A stretch of DNA of 64,000 bases from Mucilaginibacter sp. L196 (GCF_009765905.1 NZ_LMUO01000019.1:1312484-1376483); one strand, 5' to 3'; shown: positions 46,332 through 56,043, counted from the stretch's first letter. Notes: generated by a model not told the origin, from the letters alone. Made by a program: numbers and translations.

Positions 46332-46722
46332 ATACTTAGTGTAAAATGTACAACATAAACCATCTAATACAGATAAGCAAATAAAGCACAAAAACATCTA
46401 TAAAACAATTTATTAGCACAAAATAGCAATATTTATCATTCAAAAATAAATATTGATAGTGTATTGAGATTAGATTATTAAGTGAAATAAAGTTCAAAAA
46501 ACTAAAACAAGCTCAAATCATCATGCAATAATTCGCTTTAAAACTAAAAAAAATGGCTTTTAAAGTTATTTTCACCAAATTAACCCAATCATATGGTTTT
46601 CACCTGCCAAACAACCCACCTTTGTAGTGTATAAAGGCTGTGATTATTGGCACTTTAAACAAATTATAAACCACAATAGCAACAACTATAAATCCGGAGC
46701 TATTAACGATTAAAATAACTGT
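46332..46722. promoter_or_regulatory. Divergent fbp/pckA control region
   Basis: AT-rich 391-bp gap. CAATATTTAT (46427-46436) and ATAAATATTG (46446-46455) are a perfect 10-bp inverted repeat with a 9-bp spacer, of the AT-rich type bound by Lrp proteins; lrp is in the fbp operon. No RNA gene or small protein was recognised. Confidence 0.4.
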
Positions 46723-48261
46723 ATGAATAACCCAATGTTCACAACGCTTGTACACGAGCAATTGCCTATTGAAAAATTGGCTGGCCAAACTATTGCACGA
46801 CAAGAAGGTACCTTGACTGATACCGGTGCACTATTGATAAAAACAGGAAATTTTACAGGACGAAGCCCTGAAGATAAATTTTTAGTAGAGGACAACATCA
46901 ATATAAAAAGCGTTGACTGGAACAAGTTTAATAATCCAATTGACGAAAACAGTTTCCTGCAATTAAAAGATAAACTTATCGCGTATCTTAATAACAAACC
47001 GGAAATATGGGCCCGCAATCTTTTTGCTTGTGCCGATAATCGTTACCAATTATCAGTACGTGTGATTAACGAAAACCCTTGGTCAAATCACTTTGCAAGC
47101 AATATGTTAATTGAGCCAGATGCAGACGAGCTAAAGAGTTTCAACGCCGAATGGTTGATTATACAGGCCCCTAATTTTGAAGCAAATCCAATTATTGATG
47201 GCACCCGGCAAAAAAATTTCACTATTCTTTCTTTCAAGCATAAAACTATATTAATTGGCGGCAGTGGTTATACAGGGGAAATTAAAAAAGCAGTGTTTAC
47301 GGCGCTAAATTTTCTTCTTCCTTATGAACATAATGTATTAAGTATGCATTGTAGCGCCAATGAAGGAGCAAACGGAGATACAGCTTTGTTTTTCGGCTTA
47401 AGCGGCACGGGCAAAACAACATTAAGCGCTGATAGCCAGCGTAAATTGATAGGTGATGATGAACACGGCTGGAGCAACCAGGGTGTTTTTAATTTTGAAG
47501 GTGGTTGCTATGCAAAAATAATTAATCTATCTGCAGAATGCGAACCGGAAATATTCAATGCAATAAAACCGGGTGCATTGGTAGAAAATGCAATACAATT
47601 TGAGAATTCAAACCATATTGATTTTTCGGATAAAAGCATTACAGAAAACACTCGAACCAGCTACCCGCTTGAATATATTCCTAATGCCAAAGCACCGGCA
47701 TTAGGCGGCCATCCTCAAAATATATTTTTTCTGGCCTGTGACGCATATGGGGTATTGCCTCCAATAAGCCTTTTAACCGAAGAACAGGCTATGTTTTATT
47801 TTATAAACGGTTACACGGCAAAAATTGCAGGTACCGAAGTTGGTATTACTGAACCAAAAGTAACTTTCAGTGCATGCTTTGGGGCACCTTTTTTACCATT
47901 ACACCCGGAGTTTTATGCTACTCTACTTGGCAAAAAATTAAAAGAGCATAAGGTGAAAGTGTGGTTAGTGAATACCGGATGGACAGCCGGCCCTTACGGA
48001 CAGGGTTATCGTATTAGCATCAATAATACCAGGGCTATGGTTAATGCTGCATTAAGTGGCAAGCTGGATACGGCACATTACCAGGAGCATTCTATCTTTC
48101 ATTTATCAGTACCTCAAAGTTGCCCAGGTTTATCATCACAAGCATTATTGAATCCGTGCGATATGTGGTCTGATAAAAACGCATATGATGAGACTGCGAG
48201 AAAATTAGTTGAATTATTTGATAAAAATCATCAGCTATATAATCATCCTCAATTAAGCTAG
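46723..48261 (+). CDS. pckA: Phosphoenolpyruvate carboxykinase (ATP)
   Basis: 512 residues. Converts oxaloacetate plus ATP to phosphoenolpyruvate, CO2 and ADP, the first committed step of gluconeogenesis. Visible are the N-terminal GRSPEDKF, the substrate-binding HCSANEG, the kinase-1a loop GLSGTGKTTLSAD, the metal site GDDEHGW, and the EYIPNA and NTGWTAGPYG motifs of the ATP-dependent bacterial enzyme. Start ATG 46723 gives the usual family length (about 520-540). Divergent from fbp. Confidence 0.96.
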   Translation: MNNPMFTTLVHEQLPIEKLAGQTIARQEGTLTDTGALLIKTGNFTGRSPEDKFLVEDNINIKSVDWNKFNNPIDENSFLQLKDKLIAYLNNKPEIWARNLFACADNRYQLSVRVINENPWSNHFASNMLIEPDADELKSFNAEWLIIQAPNFEANPIIDGTRQKNFTILSFKHKTILIGGSGYTGEIKKAVFTALNFLLPYEHNVLSMHCSANEGANGDTALFFGLSGTGKTTLSADSQRKLIGDDEHGWSNQGVFNFEGGCYAKIINLSAECEPEIFNAIKPGALVENAIQFENSNHIDFSDKSITENTRTSYPLEYIPNAKAPALGGHPQNIFFLACDAYGVLPPISLLTEEQAMFYFINGYTAKIAGTEVGITEPKVTFSACFGAPFLPLHPEFYATLLGKKLKEHKVKVWLVNTGWTAGPYGQGYRISINNTRAMVNAALSGKLDTAHYQEHSIFHLSVPQSCPGLSSQALLNPCDMWSDKNAYDETARKLVELFDKNHQLYNHPQLS

Positions 48262-48909
48262 GATAAACTTTTATTATTTTTCTTCAGTGATTACTACCTT
48301 CGGATAAAGTATCAACTTAATAGCTATACCAGCTGCAATATCTAAATACAATCATGCTACAACAATAGCATCATAATCGTATGTCTATATAATAAATGTT
48401 GTATATAGCAGCTCTTTAAGGGTATTAAATAATCTTTTCAAAATATTTAAAATATTGAAGCAGAATAATTGAAATTGTGTTGGAAGTATTTATTTCTGAA
48501 TAGAAATATTAGATATAATTGTGATAAGGTTTAAGTTCTTGTTTAAATATATCGGGTATAGTGAGATCAGAAAAGTGCAACCTATATTGATACTCACTTA
48601 TAAAATTCAATCAATTTCCTCTTTGTTGATATAAAGATAGCCATCCTTATACCAAAAGAAAAATAATTACACTAATACGGTTTTAACATATACCATTTAG
48701 GCTTTTTGATATACAAAATAAAAAAGCTTCTCTTCAATCCAACCTATTAAATATATCTTTTAGTATATTTAGCTGTGTCGAAATATTAAAATATTTCAAT
48801 ACCAGATCTAAAACCTTTGACTATATTTTTCCATATAAATTTCAGTAGTAATTCTATAAAATATTTACATAAGTCTATAGATACTCATGATTTAATAAAC
48901 AATTCACAA
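48262..48909. other. Long AT-rich leader before the lanB-like gene
   Basis: About 650 bp with strong AT bias and no recognisable gene. Plus-strand ATGs here (e.g. near 48354, 48381, 48887) open frames of only a few codons, so there is no precursor peptide upstream of the dehydratase. The lanB promoter must lie here. The change in composition relative to pckA fits an acquired region. Confidence 0.5.
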
Positions 48910-51900
48910 ATGATTAATGTTAGTTTTAGTTCATATGTTTTTTTAAGAACTCCAACGTTGAGCTATAATGATTACAACTCTAACCCGGAGAGTATTATTA
49001 AACTACATTTTTTTCAACTAGCAATTTTTTTTGCCAGTGAAAGCCTTTATATGGAATTAATGCGTCATGACTTTAATTACCATTTACTTGATAAAAAAGT
49101 AAAATTCAGCCTACAAAAATATTTCAACCGGATGTGTTACCGCCCAACTCCATTTGGTATGTTTTCAGCGTTTACGTCACTTGACTGGTGCAAATTTGAG
49201 GATGCACGATCATGTATTTTGTTGGGAGAAGATCGTTTATATGTTAATCCTGATTTTCAGTTTATAATTGATGTAGCCAGAGAGATTGAAACATTAAACA
49301 TAATTGATAATTTAAAATACTATTCAAATAACTCCATTTATAGCATTAAAAATGAAAAGCGATATTTAACTCACAATTATGACATAAAAGAAGAAAGAAT
49401 CCTTTTCTTAATTTCCTCTTACAAGTCTGATCGTTTACTTAATAAAATTATCATTTTCTGTAAAAACGGAAAAACTAAGGCTCAATTAACAAACTGGCTT
49501 AATGAATTAATTGGATTTGATGATGAGATTGATGATTATATTAACGATCTTATAAATGCAGGCTTGTTGGTTTCTGAACTAGATCCAAACATGTCAGGCA
49601 AAAGGTACTTTGAAAGAATAACAGATATGATATCCGAAAGCTCGGCCAATGGTCGTTTACCTGACAGCATTTTAAAGTACAAATACATTATTGATAACAT
49701 TAAGCATTACAATGATGTAAATATTAAAAGCTTAACTAAAAGTAGTGAGTTTATAAATTGTAAGCGAGTATTAAAATCTAAGTTCTATGTGGGTTACGAA
49801 AAAAAGACAAATTCATTACTTAATATAAAGTATCAACAAGATATAAAAGAGGGTTTAAATTGTCTTGATAAGTTAACATATGATACTAAATCAAAATCAC
49901 TTACAAATTTTAAAAATCGGTTTATAGCCCGATTTGAAAATCAAGAAATACCATTATTAGTAGCACTTGACCGCGAAGCTGGTGTAGGATATGAAGGACT
50001 GGAAAGTAATTTAATTAGCAGTGGCTTGTTAAATGGCATTCATTTAGACATCCAGTCAAACAACTTGAATTTTAGTTGGACACCCATTCATGAATTTTTT
50101 TTATCGAAACTTTCAAAAGTTAAAGACGATCAAGCTATTATAATTTCAGATAAAGATCTTGAAAAACTCGAGCATAAATCTGAATCTAAAACACCGCCTA
50201 GCTTTTCAGTCATATTTAGAATATATGGCAACAAAATTTGGATAGAACAGGCCGGTGGCTGTACCGCAACATCCTTATTAGGTCGGTTTACGCAATTCAA
50301 TACCGAAATATTAGCTAAAAGCCAAGCAATTGACTTACAGGAAAGGGAACTTAACAAAGATGTTATTTTTGTTGAGATTTCATGCTTTAACGACGAACAC
50401 TCGGCTAATATCAACTCTAATGCGGGTGTACGCCAATATGAAATTCCTATTGGCGTATACTCAACATTAAACAGAAATAATATAATAAGCCTATCTGATA
50501 TTACGGTTTCTGTAATGAACGATCAAATCATCATAAGATCTAAGAAGTTAAATAAGATTATAATCCCCCGATTAAGTTCGGCCTATAATTATACAAGAAG
50601 CGATCTTTCAATATATAGATTTTTATGTGACTTACAGCATCAGGGGCTAAAATCCAATTACATCATTGATTTAAAATCTTTACTCCCCGGCCTTAATTTT
50701 TATCCCAGGATTGAATATAAAAATTGCATTCTTTTTCCCGCAACATGGATATTAAACACAGATGAAATCACCGAATTAAAAAAAGAATTCAAAAACACAG
50801 GTGATAGCAACATTTTATATAAAAACTTAAGACTAAAAAAAAACTTCGCCCTTACTGAAGGTGATAATCAACTGTATTTTGATTGTGATGATCATGAATC
50901 GGTACAAATGTTTATGCAGGTGATCAGCAGTAAAAGTTCTATAATACTACAAGAAGTATTCCTTGACCCTACTGCATTAGTCAAAAATATAGATGATCAG
51001 CCTCTTTGCGGGCAATTCATAACATCTGTTATAAGTAATAGTGTTACATATAACCCGATGTCGATGGAACCATTATCAATAAAAAAAAGCAAAACAAAAA
51101 GGACTTATCTTCCTGGTGATGAGTGGCTATATTTTAAATTATATAGCCACCCTTCCGTATCAAACAATATCTTACTAAAAAACATAAATAAGATTATAAA
51201 CGGATTAAGAAAACAAAACATATTAAAATGCTGGTATTTTATAAGATATATTGATACTGACAATCATTTACGAGTAAGGGTACTAATCAACAGAAACAAC
51301 ACCGCTGCAGTTATACAATATTTTGAAAAAAGCATACGGAGTGGTTTTGAAAAAGGAAGTGTAAGTAACTTACTATTAGATACTTACAAAAGAGAAATAG
51401 AAAGATACGGAGCCTATACCATTGAATATGCAGAAAGAATGTTTGAAGCTAGTAGTGATCTAGTTGTTAATTTCCTTAGAAAAAATCCAAAAATAGAATC
51501 AGGTTATTACGAATTACATTTAGCCTTGTTAACAGCAAATATCATACTTGTGGTTTTTCTTAAATCTTCGACAGAGTATATTAATTTACTCCATCTTATT
51601 CATGCAAGTATGAAGCATGAGTTTGAGGATAGCAAATCTGTAAAAATTCAATTGGATAATAAATATCGAGAACACTCTGCATTTATTAATAACATGGATG
51701 CTAATAAAAACAACATAATTATTATTGCAGGAAAAAAAGAGTTTAACAACTATGTAAAAGCTTTAAATTTATTAAAAACTAAAACCAGCACTTTTTCTAA
51801 TGAGAAGCTTAATAAATTGGTAGCGGACCTGCTTCACATGCACTTAAACAGAGTTTTCATAGAAAACCATCGTAAACAAGAGTTTATTATTTACTATTTG

Positions 51901-52014
51901 CTTTATAAGCATCATTTATCGTTGGAAGCCAGAAGAACAAAAACGGCATCATTACTTTCTGGAACTTCTGAGGGTTTTAGTGTTAATCGTATCAATAAAG
52001 CTATCTTTAAATGA
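48910..52014 (+). CDS. LanB-type lanthipeptide dehydratase (full length)
   Basis: 1034 residues from ATG 48910; an upstream TTG start would add 31 AT-rich codons. The glutamylation domain is recognised by FNRMCYRPTPFGMFSAF near residue 80 and later strands, and the C-terminal elimination (SpaB_C/thiopeptide-type) domain by PGDEWLYFKLYSHPSVSN and WYFIRYIDTDNHLRVRVL. Such enzymes use glutamyl-tRNA to dehydrate Ser/Thr in a precursor peptide. No LanC cyclase, protease or exporter is seen. The last 63 bp overlap the convergent response regulator. The likely substrate is the peptide at 53952. Confidence 0.92.
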   Translation: MINVSFSSYVFLRTPTLSYNDYNSNPESIIKLHFFQLAIFFASESLYMELMRHDFNYHLLDKKVKFSLQKYFNRMCYRPTPFGMFSAFTSLDWCKFEDARSCILLGEDRLYVNPDFQFIIDVAREIETLNIIDNLKYYSNNSIYSIKNEKRYLTHNYDIKEERILFLISSYKSDRLLNKIIIFCKNGKTKAQLTNWLNELIGFDDEIDDYINDLINAGLLVSELDPNMSGKRYFERITDMISESSANGRLPDSILKYKYIIDNIKHYNDVNIKSLTKSSEFINCKRVLKSKFYVGYEKKTNSLLNIKYQQDIKEGLNCLDKLTYDTKSKSLTNFKNRFIARFENQEIPLLVALDREAGVGYEGLESNLISSGLLNGIHLDIQSNNLNFSWTPIHEFFLSKLSKVKDDQAIIISDKDLEKLEHKSESKTPPSFSVIFRIYGNKIWIEQAGGCTATSLLGRFTQFNTEILAKSQAIDLQERELNKDVIFVEISCFNDEHSANINSNAGVRQYEIPIGVYSTLNRNNIISLSDITVSVMNDQIIIRSKKLNKIIIPRLSSAYNYTRSDLSIYRFLCDLQHQGLKSNYIIDLKSLLPGLNFYPRIEYKNCILFPATWILNTDEITELKKEFKNTGDSNILYKNLRLKKNFALTEGDNQLYFDCDDHESVQMFMQVISSKSSIILQEVFLDPTALVKNIDDQPLCGQFITSVISNSVTYNPMSMEPLSIKKSKTKRTYLPGDEWLYFKLYSHPSVSNNILLKNINKIINGLRKQNILKCWYFIRYIDTDNHLRVRVLINRNNTAAVIQYFEKSIRSGFEKGSVSNLLLDTYKREIERYGAYTIEYAERMFEASSDLVVNFLRKNPKIESGYYELHLALLTANIILVVFLKSSTEYINLLHLIHASMKHEFEDSKSVKIQLDNKYREHSAFINNMDANKNNIIIIAGKKEFNNYVKALNLLKTKTSTFSNEKLNKLVADLLHMHLNRVFIENHRKQEFIIYYLLYKHHLSLEARRTKTASLLSGTSEGFSVNRINKAIFK

Positions 52015-52683
52015 TATACCTATTGGTAATTCGCTATTTTGCGACATAATAACATTATTACCATCTATTGATTTTATCTTATTTAAACTCACAATATAGG
52101 ATTTGTGTATTCGTATAAATCTATTTTGAGGGATGGCTTTTTCAACCTCTTTCATTGATAAATAAGTGATGTACTTATTATCCGTTGTATAAATTACAAC
52201 ATAATTCTTTAGTCCCTCTATATATAATATGTCTGAATAATTCAATTGAATCATTTTTCCTTTTACTCCCGGATTGATAAAGAAATATTGATCGTTTTCG
52301 GAGGTATTGTCTAACGTTGATTTTGCTTTAATCAAATTTTGAACTTTTGTTACAGATTTAACAAATCGTTCAAAGGATATAGGTTTTAATAAAAAATCCG
52401 AACCATTTTTCTCAAAAGCCTGCAATGCATAATTAGGAAATGCAGTAGTAAATATAACGGATGTAAAAGACGATATTATGTCGGCGACATCCATGCCCGA
52501 TAATTCAGGCATATCTACGTCTAAAAATACAATATCAACTTGTTCTGCGTTCCTTATATCTTCTATACCCTGAAGCGGATTAATAGAACTTCCTATCAGG
52601 TTTAATCCTGGGTACTTATTAATATACCCAACTATCGTATCAATAGCGTGCTCCTCATCGTCAATAACATAACAAGTACTCAT
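51952..52683 (-). CDS. LytTR-family response regulator
   Basis: 243 residues with a receiver domain (about 1-120; phosphoacceptor Asp55 in FLDVDMPELSG, acidic pair DDEEH at 8-12, conserved Thr and Lys later) and a LytTR DNA-binding domain (about 135-235; IQLNYSDILYIEG, RIHKSYIVSLNKI). It starts 4 bp after the histidine kinase stop on the same strand. The 3' end overlaps the lanB-like gene by 63 bp tail to tail. Probable regulator of the peptide cluster. Confidence 0.93.
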   Translation of the reverse strand: MSTCYVIDDEEHAIDTIVGYINKYPGLNLIGSSINPLQGIEDIRNAEQVDIVFLDVDMPELSGMDVADIISSFTSVIFTTAFPNYALQAFEKNGSDFLLKPISFERFVKSVTKVQNLIKAKSTLDNTSENDQYFFINPGVKGKMIQLNYSDILYIEGLKNYVVIYTTDNKYITYLSMKEVEKAIPQNRFIRIHKSYIVSLNKIKSIDGNNVIMSQNSELPIGISFKDSFIDTINTKTLRSSRK

Positions 52684-52687
52684 AATA

Positions 52688-53746
52688 TTACAGGTTAACT
52701 TTTAGCATTAGTTTATAGTCAGATTCATTATCATCAATGATTAACTCATACTGATAATAATTATCCAGTCGACTTTTAACATTTTCAATTCCAATACCAT
52801 GGCTATCGAATTGTACAGACTTACGTTTCAAATTATATGTAGAAAAAATCAAAGTATTTCCCACAATTTGAATAGAAATTTTTGCAGGACTGGCTGAATT
52901 TAACAAATCTGCATATTTAAAAACGTTTTCAACAAATGTAATTAGCACTAGCGGAATAATTCGTAAACCATAAGTATCGCCATCAGTTTCATAATCAATA
53001 CACAAGCGCTGATTAAATCGGGCCTGGTTTAACTTTAAAAAGCTTTCAATATTATCAATTTCCTGATCTAATCTTACTTTTCCATCCGCATCAGTACTGG
53101 TTAATGCATAACGCATTATATCAGACAGTAATAATATACTATCAGCAGTTTTTTCGGAAAACTTAGCAATTGAATTATATAAGAAATTCAACGTATTTAA
53201 TAAAAAATGAGGATTAATCTGCGATTTTAAATACGCGTTCTCTGCTGACAATAATGATTTCTCCAGTACCTGATTTTGAAGTTCATTTCTCAGTTGAATG
53301 TTTTCAAGATCAGATATTTTTTTTCTGCTTTTGAGTGTAGATAATGCAAACCAGTAACCGATACTTAAAAGAGTAAAATAAACACCTCTCCACACACTTT
53401 GGAGAAAAAATGCTTTAATTGTGGTATAAGGAGGACTAATAGGGATTTTAAATATATCGTATATATAATATAATCCTCTCTTTACAATTAAATAGGCAAT
53501 AATTTCTAATATAATTAATAAAATAAGTAAAAAATAATTTCTTCTCTTCTCATTAATTGCCCATTCAAATACAAAATGAGCATTAAAATAAAACAAACCA
53601 ATATTTAAAAAATAAGACCCAACATAATCACCTAAACTTGAAAGTCTGTTTACCAGACAATAAATAAAAACTATTTCATAAGTGATAAATATTGCCCAGA
53701 AAATAATATGTGGTTTTAGGTCGCTTAATCTTACGTTTTTAGTCAA
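52688..53746 (-). CDS. LytS-type sensor histidine kinase
   Basis: 352 residues: four or more N-terminal membrane helices (about 12-135), a short coiled coil (140-172), and the His_kinase domain with QINPHFLLNTLNFLYN (phosphorylated His180). An ATPase domain with VENVFKYA and GIGIENVKSRL follows. No periplasmic sensor domain is evident, as in peptide- or envelope-sensing kinases. Cotranscribed with the LytTR regulator and divergent from the precursor peptide gene. Confidence 0.93.
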   Translation of the reverse strand: MTKNVRLSDLKPHIIFWAIFITYEIVFIYCLVNRLSSLGDYVGSYFLNIGLFYFNAHFVFEWAINEKRRNYFLLILLIILEIIAYLIVKRGLYYIYDIFKIPISPPYTTIKAFFLQSVWRGVYFTLLSIGYWFALSTLKSRKKISDLENIQLRNELQNQVLEKSLLSAENAYLKSQINPHFLLNTLNFLYNSIAKFSEKTADSILLLSDIMRYALTSTDADGKVRLDQEIDNIESFLKLNQARFNQRLCIDYETDGDTYGLRIIPLVLITFVENVFKYADLLNSASPAKISIQIVGNTLIFSTYNLKRKSVQFDSHGIGIENVKSRLDNYYQYELIIDDNESDYKLMLKVNL

Positions 53747-53951
53747 AGTTTACAATGTTTATTAGGCATAACAAACATACCTAATTTAATTTTTCTCTTG
53801 AAAATTAAATTCAATAATGATTTTCAATATTAACAAACCGATAATATCAGCCAATTAATGCAACTGATATATACAATACCGCATTTGGTGTAATAACTTT
53901 TTTGAAGTGTTAATGCTTTCATAATTTGAGTGAGAATTAGAACAATCAGAC

Positions 53952-54107
53952 ATGAAAGCAACATTACAAAAATTGAAAAAACTTAAAACCAAACAGGTGT
54001 ATGGCTTTAAAAAAGATAATTTCGGCGGGATGAATGTTGGTAATGATCCAACTACTAATACAACAATAATAACAACAACAATGACGCAAGTTATTTACCG
54101 TGCGTAA
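53952..54107 (+). CDS. Candidate RiPP precursor: 51-residue Thr-rich, Cys-free peptide
   Basis: A 52-codon frame. The N-terminal part is basic (KLKKLKTKQ, residues 7-15), followed by FKKDNFGG with a Gly-Gly at 25-26 like double-glycine leader processing sites. The tail (27-51) carries eight Thr in residues 34-45 and no Cys or Ser. It lies between the kinase gene and a strong terminator, in the only sizeable gap of the lanB/TCS region. Without Cys no lanthionine ring can form, so LanB would give dehydrobutyrines only. The start fits Bacteroidota RiPP leaders; no homologue was checked. Function as precursor is inferred. Confidence 0.7.
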   Translation: MKATLQKLKKLKTKQVYGFKKDNFGGMNVGNDPTTNTTIITTTMTQVIYRA

Positions 54108-54149
54108 CTATCAATATTATATCTACCTATAATAAACAAACCTAAATCT

Positions 54150-54194
54150 TAATAACAGAGTATGGACTGTAAAATAGCGCATACTCTGTTATTA
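54150..54194. terminator. Bidirectional terminator after the precursor peptide gene
   Basis: TAATAACAGAGTATG (54150-54164) pairs perfectly over 15 bp with 54180-54194 around a 15-nt loop, between the convergent ends of the peptide gene (54107) and the binding-protein gene (54200). Confidence 0.85.
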
Positions 54195-54199
54195 TAATA

Positions 54200-55357
54200 T
54201 TATACACACAAATATGGATTTTGCCAACTATGATTGCCATGGCGAACCGATGCTAATGTTTTATCGTTCCATTCTATTCCGTTAACAACATCAATCACTT
54301 CATTTTTAATTTGGCGATTGTTTCCATCTATTTTTGCCGATCGGATATATATAGGTTGTGGTGTATTCAAATCAATCGTACTTATTGCTATTTTACCACG
54401 CGGGCCATTCATATCTGTTTGGCTTAATGCCTCGGTAAGTTTATTTTTATCTGGACGGCCATTATTTAATTTATCTATTGCTTGGGTTATTGCTAGCCCT
54501 GTTTCGTAACCTAACAGGCCAAACACATTTGGTTTAGTGCCAAAAGCCTGCTCGTAATCGTTTTTAAATCTGACATTTTCCGAATTGTTAATATTATAAT
54601 CCCATGAGAGTGCATTTATAATTTCTGGCGATTTATTAAAGTCAAATATGTCATCGTCATTAACCATAAAAGGGCTTACAGAAATTGGTATTTTATCTGC
54701 AATAGCATCTGAATAAAATTTATTTATAAACTCTGTACCTTCTTTACTTGATAATATGATATGAGCGTGAGATGGTTCTTCATACTTGAAAATTTCAATT
54801 AATGGCGCGGTATCTGCAAACCCCTGCAACCCTTCTAATTTTAAAATATGAAGTCTGCATTCATCAGCACCAGATGCCACAGTGCCTATCCTGAAACATT
54901 CATGCATATTATACCCGGAATCATAAATATGGGAACCTATGGCCGGAATACCGCCAAACTTATTTTGCATCCATTTTCCTATTGCCCACTCACTTTTCCA
55001 CAGGTGCATGCTATTATAAAAAAGGTATGGAGATGAAAGCCTTTCAATTGGCATATAGCCACCAAGATTATTTATAATACAAGGAATTTTTTCTGTATTG
55101 ATTGATTGGATAAGATTAGCAAGTATACTTGTACTTACAATTCCGGTTAACAGATCAACGGATTCAAAAAGAACAAGTTTCCGAAAGGCATCCTCAACTT
55201 GCTTGGTGCTGCCGGTTTGAATAAATTCAGGTTGAAAAAGAATATCTTTTTTTAGCGCTTCCGGGATTGCAGCATCAATACCATTTAAAAAATCCGATCT
55301 TAAATTCCTATATATTCCTGAATAAGGGACAAATACCCCTACTTTTATTTTTGCCAT
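54200..55357 (-). CDS. Leucine-binding-protein-like (Peripla_BP_6) protein without signal peptide
   Basis: 385 residues resembling type I periplasmic binding proteins of branched-chain amino-acid transporters: KIKVGVFVPYSGIYRNL at the start, a LLTGIVSTSILANLI segment, FGLLGYETGLAI and GPRGKIAIS. It starts directly with MAKIKVGVF, so it has no signal peptide or lipobox and should stay in the cytosol, and there is no permease or ATPase nearby. It ends in an unusual NPYLCV tail. Neighbours are a tail-collar gene and the candidate precursor. A cytosolic sensor, like AmiC-type regulators, or an enzyme accessory protein is possible. Confidence 0.75.
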   Translation of the reverse strand: MAKIKVGVFVPYSGIYRNLRSDFLNGIDAAIPEALKKDILFQPEFIQTGSTKQVEDAFRKLVLFESVDLLTGIVSTSILANLIQSINTEKIPCIINNLGGYMPIERLSSPYLFYNSMHLWKSEWAIGKWMQNKFGGIPAIGSHIYDSGYNMHECFRIGTVASGADECRLHILKLEGLQGFADTAPLIEIFKYEEPSHAHIILSSKEGTEFINKFYSDAIADKIPISVSPFMVNDDDIFDFNKSPEIINALSWDYNINNSENVRFKNDYEQAFGTKPNVFGLLGYETGLAITQAIDKLNNGRPDKNKLTEALSQTDMNGPRGKIAISTIDLNTPQPIYIRSAKIDGNNRQIKNEVIDVVNGIEWNDKTLASVRHGNHSWQNPYLCV

Positions 55358-55372
55358 TAGGTATTAATTTAA

Positions 55373-55399
55373 AAAGGTCCCGGAATTACCGGAACCTTT
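55373..55399 (-). terminator. Rho-independent terminator of the tail-collar gene
   Basis: On the minus strand AAAGGTTCCGG and CCGGGACCTTT form an 11-bp stem (one G:U) with a 5-nt loop, followed by a T-rich run. It separates the tail-collar gene (55441) from the binding-protein gene (55357). Confidence 0.85.
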
Positions 55400-55440
55400 C
55401 AATATAGTGTATATAAATTGAAGCTTTATATTAAATTATA

Positions 55441-56043
55441 TTAATTACGTGGAGGGAAAATTCCTTGCACACAAATAATGTAATTTAACGCCAGGTATGG
55501 TTGTACTATAGGGACAGGAAGATTGCCACCAGTTAAAGCGTTTGTTACAGTTCCGGAGATGGTTGCAGATGCAGCCACATTAAGTGCAGTATCGGGTGCT
55601 GAATTATTAAACCCGGCAACCGTGGTACCATCGCCAAGATAAATAGGCGCCGCTAAGCTGTTAGCTGTAACAGAAGGTGCATGATCTGTTGCATCCTGGC
55701 TTGATGCTTGAATAGTTATAGAATTAACTACCATACCTGATACTGTTGCCGCGTGTGTATGCGAAGGCAATTGACTAATATTAAGTGTGACCTTTTCTGT
55801 GCCGCCAACTTGCCCTAAAGCATAAGTTGATAGTCCGGCTCCTGTTCCTACTCCTACAGGAACTCTTCCTGCTAAGTTAGGTAATTGAAAGGTAGTCTGT
55901 CCATTACCGCCATAAGTGGTGCCAATTATTGCAAATAATGCATTATTTGAACTAATTGAAAGCGTTTGTCCCTGGCAATACATCCAAGATTGTGGTGCGT
56001 AGTTTGGTGCCCAAGCTACGATAGTTCCCATGTAGGTGTCCAT
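55441..56043 (-). CDS. Phage tail-collar domain protein (microcystin-dependent-protein type)
   Basis: 200 residues. The N-terminal Tail_collar domain (about 3-60) has the family pattern YMGTIVAWAPNYAPQSWMYCQGQ and SISSNNALFAIIGTTYGG with GRVPVG; a conserved PSHTHAA follows near 95. The C-terminal half is Thr/Ala/Asn-rich beta sequence. Short chromosomal tail-collar proteins like this occur outside prophages in many bacteria, with unknown function. No phage gene is nearby. It has its own promoter gap and terminator; the formyltransferase gene lies 85 bp upstream on the same strand. Confidence 0.88.
   Translation of the reverse strand: MDTYMGTIVAWAPNYAPQSWMYCQGQTLSISSNNALFAIIGTTYGGNGQTTFQLPNLAGRVPVGVGTGAGLSTYALGQVGGTEKVTLNISQLPSHTHAATVSGMVVNSITIQASSQDATDHAPSVTANSLAAPIYLGDGTTVAGFNNSAPDTALNVAASATISGTVTNALTGGNLPVPIVQPYLALNYIICVQGIFPPRN

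Noticed and set aside
48817..48909. TTG start giving 31 extra residues on the lanB-like protein
   Set aside because: The extension is AT-rich low-complexity sequence without family similarity; ATG 48910 gives the normal N-terminus.
48262..48909. Possible precursor peptide upstream of the lanB-like gene
   Set aside because: All ATG-started frames inspected on the plus strand end within a few codons.
55441..56043. Tail-collar domain as evidence for a prophage
   Set aside because: There is no capsid, portal, terminase, integrase or lysis gene in the window; chromosomal microcystin-dependent-type collar proteins are common outside phages.
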